From Verrucomicrobiales bacterium (lineage in GTDB: Bacteria; Verrucomicrobiota; Verrucomicrobiia; Verrucomicrobiales; DEV007): DNA of 8,176 bases. Positions 1-5,801 of this stretch are shown one piece after another. The stretch is from contig JALRFZ010000721.1 in NCBI GenBank assembly GCA_023253615.1, positions 1 to 8,176 of the forward strand, read 5' to 3'. A program made the translations under genes and the position numbers. Position 1 is the first letter of the stretch. Each line of letters begins with the position of its first letter. Under the pieces are notes generated by a model, which had not been told where the DNA came from, did not search any database, and was given only the letters and a program-made list of their open reading frames with translations.

Positions 1-533
1 CCGGCCGGACCGCTTTCGGAAAAGGCCCAGTGATGGTGGCGCACCCAAGGGACGAAGCGCAGGTTTTCGAAGACACCGAAGGTCACACCGGCCCGCTCTG
101 CGCCTTCGCACATGCGCCGGGCTCCCTCCATCGAGACCGCGAGCGGCTTTTGCGAAAGGAGGGGCTTGCCGTGGGCGAAGGCGACCTCCGCGATCTGGTG
201 ATGCAGGCTGTGGATCGTGAAATCGTTCACCGCATCGACTCGCCCCGAGGCGATCATCTCACGATAGTCGGTGAAGACCTCCACCTGCGTGTCGGGCTGG
301 AAGTCGGAGAGATATTGATCCCCGACGGCGAGGGGGTCGCCGGGGATGCTGGAGACGGCACGCCGCTGCGGCGGGCCTTCGCCGCGGCGCACGTAGCCGA
401 GGGCATCCTCCGCCTTACGGGCGCAGAGCGCGGTGATCTCGAAGCCCTCGACCCCGGCCTCTCGGAGGAGCCGGTAGCCCTCGAGGTGCGCGGCGAGGAT
501 GCGGCCGCAGCCGACGATGCCGATGCGTATCAT
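1..533 (-). CDS. Gfo/Idh/MocA family oxidoreductase, N-terminal part (runs off window)
   Basis: The frame is open without a stop from the ATG at 533 down to the window edge, giving 177 residues of the start of a protein; family members are usually 330-450 residues. The N-terminus, MIRIGIVGCGR, is a Rossmann-fold NAD(P)-binding glycine motif (G5, G8, G10). Residues around 91-130 match the family core: a VDAVNDFTIHSLHH segment, then HGKPLLSQKPLA. The lysine of the usual E-K-P motif is present as K129, but the glutamate is replaced by Q128. A later GVFENLRF segment is also typical. Such enzymes oxidise or reduce sugars, sugar acids or cyclitols in the cytoplasm; the substrate cannot be told. It lies 90 bp downstream of a sulfatase gene on the same strand, so co-transcription and a role in handling desulfated sugars are plausible inferences. 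A weak AAGG (541-544) precedes the ATG by 7 nt. Confidence 0.9.
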   Translation of the reverse strand, partial: MIRIGIVGCGRILAAHLEGYRLLREAGVEGFEITALCARKAEDALGYVRRGEGPPQRRAVSSIPGDPLAVGDQYLSDFQPDTQVEVFTDYREMIASGRVDAVNDFTIHSLHHQIAEVAFAHGKPLLSQKPLAVSMEGARRMCEGAERAGVTFGVFENLRFVPWVRHHHWAFSESGPA

Positions 534-623
534 GCCCCGACCTTAAAGACACCACGGTCGATGCCAAGCGAAAAGGACGGCACGAAAACGCGTCCGCCAT
601 TCGCGAGAGGCCGGGCGCACCCG

Positions 624-2063
624 TCAAGGATGATCGGCGTCGCCGAAGCCTTCCTCGATCGGCAGCACGGGCTCGCCCGCCATGTTCCGCTGGATCACCT
701 TGAATTGATCGAGGAGAAAGAGCGGTTTGGCGGCCTCTTTCGCGAGGGCGTTGAGTCGATTCTGCATTTCCACGACTTTTTCGGGATGCTCCGCGGCAAG
801 GTTTTTTTCCTCGGAGGGATCTTCGGCCAGATGATAGAGATCGACACTCGAGGGCAGCATCGTGCGCCAGATCAGCTTCCAATCGCCTTGGCGCACCGCG
901 CCGCGGAAGGGCTCGATGTTGTAGACGATCTCCTTGCGGGGCGAGTCGGCGCCGGTCGCAACGGTCGACCAGACATCGACTCCATCGAGCGGCTTGCAGC
1001 CTTCGGTCGAGGCACCGGCGAGACCGGCGAAGGTGGTGAAAAGATCGACGCCGTGGATGAGACCATTTACCTCGCCCGCCTGGATTTTCCCGGGCCAGTT
1101 CGCGAAGGCACAGACGCGCGTGCCGCCTTCGAAGAGGGAGGCCTTGCCATCGCGATAGGGACCGTTGTCGCAGGGAATCTTGATCTTCGAAACATCGGCC
1201 ATGACCCCGGCGAACATCGCGTTCTTCGTGCCTCCGTTGTCGCTGTGGAAGACGATGAGGGTGTTTTCGCGCATGCCTTTCTTGTCGAGGGCGGCGACGA
1301 CGCGGCCGATTTCGTCATCGAGACACGAGACCATCGCGGCATAGGTGCGACGGGTCGGTTCCTCGATGGAGGTATAGCGATCGAGGTAATCCTGCGGTGC
1401 CTGGTAAGGCGTGTGCGGCGCGTTGAAAGCGAGGTAAAGATAGAGCGGCGTGCCCGTATCGTGCGATTCGATCATCTTCACGGCATCGTTCCCAAGGAGC
1501 TGGGTGGTGTAGCCTTCCTCCTTCACCGGTTCGTTCTCGCGATACCAGTCGAGCACGCCGTGCTCTTCGTGGGTGAAATAATCGAGCTCGCCGATCATCG
1601 CGCCGTAGTGGTAATCGAAGCCCCGCTGGCGCGGCCACCATTTCTTGTCGGCGTGGCCGAGGTGCCATTTGCCGATGAGGGCGGTCTTGTATCCAGCAGC
1701 CTTGAGGACCTCGGGCATCAGTTTTTCCTCCGTGTCGAGGCCGTAGGCCGAGACCGAAGGGATCACCGCGGTCTGCAAACCGTAGCGGAAAGGGTAGCGG
1801 CCGGTCATGAGCGCGGCGCGGGTCTGGGTGCACATCGATTGCACGTAGAACTGCGTGAACTTCGCGCCGCCGGCCGCGAGCTGATCGAGATTCGGCGTTT
1901 GGATGTCCTTGCAGCCGTTGAAGCCCACGTCCTTCCAGCCGAGGTCGTCGGCGACGATGTGGAGGATGTGCGGCTTGGTGGGTTGGTCCTGTGCCGTCGC
2001 CATTCCCGAAAGGGCGGCGAGGGCAGAGAGGGCGATCGAAAGACAGGCAGGGGATGGTCTCAT
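624..2063 (-). CDS. Secreted arylsulfatase (arylsulfatase B-like, formylglycine-dependent)
   Basis: This encodes a 479-residue sulfatase of the alkaline phosphatase superfamily, which hydrolyses sulfate esters, probably on glycans. Residues 1-24 look like a signal peptide (hydrophobic stretch 7-20, then ATAQ), so it should act outside the cytoplasm. Active-site landmarks of the family are visible: metal ligands D39-D40 in ADDLGW; the formylglycine-precursor C78 with R82 and TGR at 87-89; K132 and H134 in GKWHLG; H217 in NAPHTPY; D275-N276 in HSDNGG; K307 in DGKASLFEGGTR. The layout after C78 (GRYPFRYGLQ, GKWHLG, RGFDYHYG, DYFTH) resembles animal arylsulfatase B, but the natural substrate is unknown. 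The activation motif is C-T-Q-T-R, with Gln where Pro, Ser or Ala is usual. The length is normal and the protein looks intact. There is no clear Shine-Dalgarno; the ATG is supported by the signal peptide. It is divergent from an AraC-type regulator gene, which could have controlled it. Confidence 0.93.
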   Translation of the reverse strand: MRPSPACLSIALSALAALSGMATAQDQPTKPHILHIVADDLGWKDVGFNGCKDIQTPNLDQLAAGGAKFTQFYVQSMCTQTRAALMTGRYPFRYGLQTAVIPSVSAYGLDTEEKLMPEVLKAAGYKTALIGKWHLGHADKKWWPRQRGFDYHYGAMIGELDYFTHEEHGVLDWYRENEPVKEEGYTTQLLGNDAVKMIESHDTGTPLYLYLAFNAPHTPYQAPQDYLDRYTSIEEPTRRTYAAMVSCLDDEIGRVVAALDKKGMRENTLIVFHSDNGGTKNAMFAGVMADVSKIKIPCDNGPYRDGKASLFEGGTRVCAFANWPGKIQAGEVNGLIHGVDLFTTFAGLAGASTEGCKPLDGVDVWSTVATGADSPRKEIVYNIEPFRGAVRQGDWKLIWRTMLPSSVDLYHLAEDPSEEKNLAAEHPEKVVEMQNRLNALAKEAAKPLFLLDQFKVIQRNMAGEPVLPIEEGFGDADHP

Positions 2064-2097
2064 GGGAGGCGTCTAAAACGGTTGTTAGCTTCCCTTA

Positions 2098-3150
2098 TTG
2101 CAGGCAAAGTTGCTATCCATTTCACGCACGGACGGTTTGAGCGCGCCTCCTCCAGATTCTCCGCCCTCGGCGGGCTACCGGCATCTGGTCCACCGGATGA
2201 GCGATCCGGACGAGTTTGCGGTCGCCGTGTCGGGCGCGAGCCTGAAGGCCGATTTCCTCGGGCGGCAAACGTCTCCGACGATCGTCGAGCAATTCCAGAC
2301 GAGGCAATGGGCCCTCGATTTCCAGCAGGCCGAGGTGCGCGCCCGCATCCTCGGTTATCCGCCGCTCGACTGGGCCTCGCTCGCCCTCATCCGTGGCGGC
2401 GGCGAATCATCCTGGTATGGCAGCCCGGCGAGCCGCGGATTTCTCGTCTGCACGCCGCCGGGCGAGGCGATCGATGGCTGGATCGGCCCGGGATTCGAGT
2501 GCTCTTCGGTGGGGGTGCCGGCTTTGGTCTGGGAACAATGCCGTCGTGCCGCGGGACACGAATCTGGCTCGCTCGACGCGGCAGTCCTGCCCCTGCCTCC
2601 GGCCCGGTTCGCGGCGATCGAGCGTTGCTTGCTGAGGCTGCGCCGATCCCTCCGCGAGAGTGGAGCGAGGCATCCCGCGGTCGTCCCGCTCGAGGTCACG
2701 GAGTTCCTGCATTGTTTCCTCACCTAGGTCTGGGAACTCGCCATCCACGCTCCCGTGCCGCGCGACTCGGTCCGCAACCGCGCCCGCCTCGCCCGTCGCG
2801 CGGATGATTGGCTGCGCGCCCATCATGACGTCGCGGTCGGCGTGAGCGAACTGCCCCTCGCCATGGGCACGAGCCGACGCGAGCTCGAGTATGCCTTTCG
2901 CGAGACCTTTGCGATGAGTCCGCGTGCTTATCTCGAAAAGATCCGCCTCAATGCGATCCGTCGGGAGCTGGTGTCGGCCGCGGACCGTACCGGTGGCACG
3001 ACGGAGGCCCGGGGAATGGTCACGCGTATCGCGCTGGATCACGGCATCTCGCATCTCGGGCGATTCCCCTCGCTTTATCGGGGGCTTTTCGGGGAACTCC
3101 CGAGCGACACGCTCGTTCGTCATGCCGGACCGCGTCAGGGGAGAAAGTAG
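2098..3150 (+). pseudogene. AraC-family transcriptional regulator interrupted by an in-frame TAG
   Basis: One frame spans an N-terminal sensor domain (2098-2724, up to 209 codons), a TAG at 2725-2727, and, still in frame, a complete C-terminal DNA-binding domain (2728-3147), ending with TAG at 3148-3150. The C-terminal part has both AraC helix-turn-helix units: VSELPLAMGTSRRELEYAF followed by SPRAYLEKIRLNAIR, and later VTRIALDHGISHLGRF followed by YRGLFGELP. The sequence just after the stop (VWELAIHAPVPRDS) reads as a normal interdomain linker, and third-position GC stays high on both sides. The gene is therefore either freshly inactivated (for example CAG to TAG), misread in sequencing, or read through. 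A fragment restarting at GTG 2755 would be a 131-residue DNA-binding domain alone. The start is uncertain: TTG 2098, 2110 or 2137, or ATG 2197. Coding character extends upstream of 2197, so a TTG start is favoured, and none has a good Shine-Dalgarno. It is divergent from the sulfatase gene. Confidence 0.82.
2725..2727 (+). other. Premature amber stop codon inside the AraC-type gene
   Basis: The TAG sits in the sequence cctcacctaggtctgg, between codon 209 (Thr) and the codons for Val-Trp-Glu-Leu. Frame and coding character continue unbroken for another 140 codons. A single C-to-T change in CAG (Gln) would explain it, but other one-base changes are possible. All five other genes whose stop is in the window end in TGA; only this gene uses TAG, both here and at its end. 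Confidence 0.85.
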
Positions 3151-3152
3151 CG

Positions 3153-3169
3153 GGTGGCCATTTTCCACC
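3153..3169 (+). terminator. Possible weak hairpin after the AraC-type gene
   Basis: GGTGG (3153-3157) pairs with CCACC (3165-3169) around a 7-nt loop, and a G-T pair can extend the stem by one. It lies 2 nt after the terminal TAG of the AraC-type gene and before the sigma-factor promoter box. No T-run follows, so it is a weak terminator candidate at best and may be chance. Confidence 0.22.
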
Positions 3170-3191
3170 TTCCCCCGCGACGGATCGCGTC

Positions 3192-3197
3192 TACAAT
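3192..3197 (+). promoter_or_regulatory. Candidate -10 box (TACAAT) of the sigma-factor gene, leaderless geometry
   Basis: TACAAT matches the sigma-70 -10 consensus at five of six positions and ends 7 nt before the A of the ATG at 3205. Transcription would normally begin about there, so the mRNA could start at or within a base or two of the start codon. No Shine-Dalgarno lies upstream, which fits. No convincing -35 box is seen 16-18 bp upstream. Confidence 0.45.
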
Positions 3198-3204
3198 CCC
3201 CGCC

Positions 3205-3864
3205 ATGGAGAAATTCGACGAAAAGGAAGCGTTTGCCCGCACCCGGAAGAGTCTCATCGAGCGGCTCGCCGACTGGGAGGATCAGCGCACCTGGGACGAA
3301 TTCTACCAGACCTATTGGCGTCTCATCTACAGCGTCTCGGTGAAAGCCGGGCTGAGCCGGGAGGAGGCCTTCGACGTGGTGCAGGAGACCGTGCTCGCCG
3401 TCGCGAAACAGTGGAAAAAGGGACAGGTCTACGACCCCGAAAAGGGATCCTTCAAGACCTGGCTGATGAACATCACGCGCTGGCGCATTTCCGACCAGTT
3501 CCGCCTGAAACAGCGCAATCCGGCGGCGATGAACCAGGCCGGTGGCACGCCCGGAGCGGATGGAGACGACCGCCGCACCGGCACGATCGAGCGGCTCGAG
3601 GGCGAGAACGGGGCCGAGGTCCTCGACCAGGTCTGGGAGCGCGAGTGGATGTCGAATCTCACCGACGTCGCCCTGCAGCGGGTGAAGAAACTCGTCTCGC
3701 CGAACCAGTATCAGATCTTCCACGCCTACGTCGTGAAGGAATGGGATGTGGCCAAGGTCGTGAAGGAACTCGGCGTGAGCCAGTCGCAGGTCTACCTCGC
3801 GAAGCATCGCATCAGTGCGCTGCTGAAGGACGAGATCGAGAAACTGAAGAAGGATTTCCAGTGA
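3205..3864 (+). CDS. ECF-like sigma-70 family RNA polymerase sigma factor
   Basis: This is a 219-residue sigma factor that would redirect RNA polymerase to a specific set of promoters. Region 2 covers about residues 33-103, with YWRLIYSVSVKAGL, the DVVQETVLAV segment (57-66) and FKTWLMNITRWRISDQF (83-99), the -10 recognition and core-binding helices. A variable charged linker, about 104-150, follows. Region 4 spans about 152-208, with the helix-turn-helix at about 180-200 (EWDVAKVVKELGVSQSQVYL). The N-terminal motif TRKSLIERLADWEDQRTWDE is, from memory, typical of sigma factors abundant in Verrucomicrobiota and Planctomycetota. The ATG at 3205 is chosen because homologous proteins begin close to it; a GTG at 3154 would add 17 unlikely residues. 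No anti-sigma gene is adjacent: the next gene is convergent and encodes a permease. Targets cannot be told. It lies 54 nt after the AraC-type gene, in the same frame. Confidence 0.92.
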   Translation: MEKFDEKEAFARTRKSLIERLADWEDQRTWDEFYQTYWRLIYSVSVKAGLSREEAFDVVQETVLAVAKQWKKGQVYDPEKGSFKTWLMNITRWRISDQFRLKQRNPAAMNQAGGTPGADGDDRRTGTIERLEGENGAEVLDQVWEREWMSNLTDVALQRVKKLVSPNQYQIFHAYVVKEWDVAKVVKELGVSQSQVYLAKHRISALLKDEIEKLKKDFQ

Positions 3865-3900
3865 GCGGCCGCCGGGCCGCGGGAGCAAAGCCCTCCGCGG
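3865..3900. terminator. Dyad-rich convergent gap, possible bidirectional terminator
   Basis: The whole gap between the convergent sigma-factor and oppC stop codons is 36 bp of dyad symmetry. GCGGCC (3865-3870) pairs with GGCCGC (3875-3880) over a GCCG loop. CCGCGG (3877-3882) can alternatively pair with CCGCGG (3895-3900). The two stems share bases and so are mutually exclusive. No T-tract follows on either strand, so this is not a textbook intrinsic terminator; the position is the main argument. Confidence 0.4.
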
Positions 3901-4869
3901 TCAATCCTTCGAGCTCTTCGGATCGAGCGCGTCGCGGAGGCCGTCGCCGAGGAAGTTGAGGCAGAAGAGCGTCAGCCCGAAGACGACCGCCGGGTAGATC
4001 AGGAGGCCCGGATCGCTCGCCATGAGATCGGCCCCTTCCTTGATCAGTGAACCCCAGCTCGCATCGGGCGGCTGCACCCCGAGCCCGAGGAAACTCAGGA
4101 TGGCCTCGAGCCGCATCACCGCCGGCACCGTGAGGGTCGTGTAGACGATCACGGGGCCGAGCGTGTTCGGAATGAGGTGGCGGAAAATGATCCGGCTTTG
4201 CGAGAGACCGAGGCTGCGGGCCGCGTCGATGAATTCCTGTCCTTTCAGAGAACGCACCTGGCCGCGCACGATCCGCGCCATCGTCAGCCACTCGACCGCG
4301 CCGATGCAGAGGAAGAGGAGCCAGAGCGAGTTGCCGAAGAGTTCGTTGAGGAAGCGCACCGGTTTCCAATCCCCCATCTCCGCGACATAGGTCGAGAGGA
4401 TGATGACGATGATCATGAAGGGCAGGGCGTAGAGGATGTCGACGATGCGCATCATCACCGCATCGATGCGCCCGCCGAGGTAGCCCGAGACCGCGCCGTA
4501 GATGACGCCGATCGTCAGAGAGACGAAGGTGGCGAGGAATCCGACCGAGAGAGAGACACGGCCGCCATAGAGGATGCGCGAAAAGACGTCGCGGCCGAGC
4601 GGGTCGCTGCCGAGCAGGTAATAGACCTCCTTCCCGTCCATCGAGGTGGCCGAGGAAAAGGCCGGCATCGACTGCAGGTCGGGATGGGTCGTGTTCGGAT
4701 CGGGAATGCCCGGTACGAGGGGCAGGAAGAAGCTGACGAGGATGATCAGGATCGTGAACCACAGGCTCGCCATCGCGAGGTGGTTTTTCTTCAGCCGCAG
4801 CCACGCGTCGCGCCCGAGGGAGCTGCCCTTTTCGATCGTCGTGGATTTCGCTGGAGCGGGGGAAAGCAT
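3901..4869 (-). CDS. oppC: Oligopeptide ABC transporter permease, OppC type
   Basis: This 322-residue inner-membrane permease is one of the two channel subunits of a peptide (or dipeptide/nickel-type) importer. The cytoplasmic N-terminus (about 1-31) is followed by TM1 (about 32-54), a periplasmic loop ending in the family signature GSDPLGRDVFSRILYGGR (87-104), and about five more membrane segments near 105-126, 137-160, 183-200, 238-262 and 288-308. The EAA loop that contacts the ATPase is EFIDAARSLGLSQSRIIFRH (212-231), followed by LIPN. The length is close to that of E. coli OppC. The ATG at 4869 is 5 nt after the oppB stop; the frame is open further upstream, but that part lies inside oppB. 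There is no Shine-Dalgarno, so translation probably depends on coupling with oppB. It is the last gene of the cluster and ends against the convergent sigma gene, so no ATPase gene follows. Confidence 0.93.
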   Translation of the reverse strand: MLSPAPAKSTTIEKGSSLGRDAWLRLKKNHLAMASLWFTILIILVSFFLPLVPGIPDPNTTHPDLQSMPAFSSATSMDGKEVYYLLGSDPLGRDVFSRILYGGRVSLSVGFLATFVSLTIGVIYGAVSGYLGGRIDAVMMRIVDILYALPFMIIVIILSTYVAEMGDWKPVRFLNELFGNSLWLLFLCIGAVEWLTMARIVRGQVRSLKGQEFIDAARSLGLSQSRIIFRHLIPNTLGPVIVYTTLTVPAVMRLEAILSFLGLGVQPPDASWGSLIKEGADLMASDPGLLIYPAVVFGLTLFCLNFLGDGLRDALDPKSSKD

Positions 4870-4874
4870 GGGAC

Positions 4875-5801
4875 TCAGCGGTTCGCGCGGGTTCTCGGAT
4901 CGAGCCAGGCCTGGAGTACGTCGACGAGGAAATTCATCGTCAGGATGAGCAAGGCGAAGACCGTGACCGTTCCGTTGATGAGCCAATAATCGCGGTTCGT
5001 CGCCGCCTTGATGAAATGCTGCCCAAGCCCCGGTAGGCCGAAGACCGATTCGACGACGAAAGAGCCCCCGATCAAGCCGGCGATGGCGGGCCCGAGGAAG
5101 GCGACGACCGGAGTGATGCCGCCGCGGAAGGCGTGCTTGAAGAGGATCGCGAGCGGCGGCACTCCTTTCGCTTTCGCGGTACGGATGAAATCCTGGCTCA
5201 GCACCTCGATCATGCTGCCGCGGGTGAGGCGGGCGATGTAGGTCGAGTAATAAAGACCGAGCGTGACCGATCCGAGGATCCAGGCCGAGCTGTTCTCCCA
5301 GAGGGCGACGTCGAACCATCCCAGCTTCAACGCGAAGATTTCGCCGAGGAGCGGACCAACGACAAAGGTCGGCACGCAGATCCCGAGCGTGACCAGGGAC
5401 ATCAGCGCGTAATCGACGATCGTGTTCCGCCGCGCCGCGGCGAAGACCCCGATGGGAATCCCCAGGGCCAGGGCGAGGGTGAGTCCACAAGCTCCGAGCA
5501 TGGCGGAGACCGGAAAACTCTCGGCGATGACCTCGTTCACGGTGAAGCCCTTGTTGCCGAAAGACGGGCCGAGGTCGCCCTTCACGAGGCGGCCGAGATA
5601 CATCGCGTATTGCACCGGGAGCGGCTTGTCGAAGCCGTAGTTCCGCTTCATCTGCTCGACGAGGTGCTCGGGGATCTTCTTCTCATCGAGGAAGGGGCCG
5701 CCCGGCGCAAGGCGCGCGAGGAAGAAGGTCAGCGTGATGATGCAGAAGAGCGCGAGGAGCGACTGCGCGAACCGCGAGAGGAGAAAGCGGGCCGTTTCCA
5801 T
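4875..5801 (-). CDS. oppB: Oligopeptide ABC transporter permease, OppB type
   Basis: This 308-residue inner-membrane permease pairs with the OppC-type subunit. TM1 is about 10-30, followed by LARLAPGGPF, typical of OppB/DppB proteins. The periplasmic segment contains YGFDKPLPVQYAMYLGRLVKGDLG (55-78), a conserved family block. Further membrane segments lie near 98-122, 132-155, 175-192, 232-250 and 275-297. The EAA loop is DFIRTAKAKGVPPLAILFKH (204-223), and FGLPGLGQHF (254-263) is also a family signature. E. coli OppB has a similar length. The start ATG overlaps the oppA stop by one base (TGATG) and is preceded by a good Shine-Dalgarno inside oppA, so translation is likely coupled but can also initiate independently. 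Confidence 0.95.
   Translation of the reverse strand: METARFLLSRFAQSLLALFCIITLTFFLARLAPGGPFLDEKKIPEHLVEQMKRNYGFDKPLPVQYAMYLGRLVKGDLGPSFGNKGFTVNEVIAESFPVSAMLGACGLTLALALGIPIGVFAAARRNTIVDYALMSLVTLGICVPTFVVGPLLGEIFALKLGWFDVALWENSSAWILGSVTLGLYYSTYIARLTRGSMIEVLSQDFIRTAKAKGVPPLAILFKHAFRGGITPVVAFLGPAIAGLIGGSFVVESVFGLPGLGQHFIKAATNRDYWLINGTVTVFALLILTMNFLVDVLQAWLDPRTRANR

Noticed and set aside
2064..2110. Promoter for the AraC-type gene (TTGTTA at 2082, CAAAGT at 2105)
   Set aside because: The -10 match is only three of six, and it would exclude the TTG 2098 and 2110 starts. The support is too weak to annotate, and no sulfatase promoter on the other strand was convincing either.
30..2807. A 925-codon open frame on the plus strand
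   Set aside because: It lies antisense to the sulfatase and oxidoreductase genes and overlaps the AraC-type gene in another frame. It has no recognisable domain. High GC at third positions removes stops from the opposite strand.
3154..3204. GTG start for the sigma factor, adding 17 residues
   Set aside because: The extra residues do not look like the family and cover the TACAAT box. The ATG at 3205 fits the known N-terminus.
4870..5490. A long N-terminal extension of the oppC frame
   Set aside because: The frame is open further upstream but runs inside oppB in another frame and reads as low-complexity Arg/Pro. The ATG at 4869 gives the normal family length.
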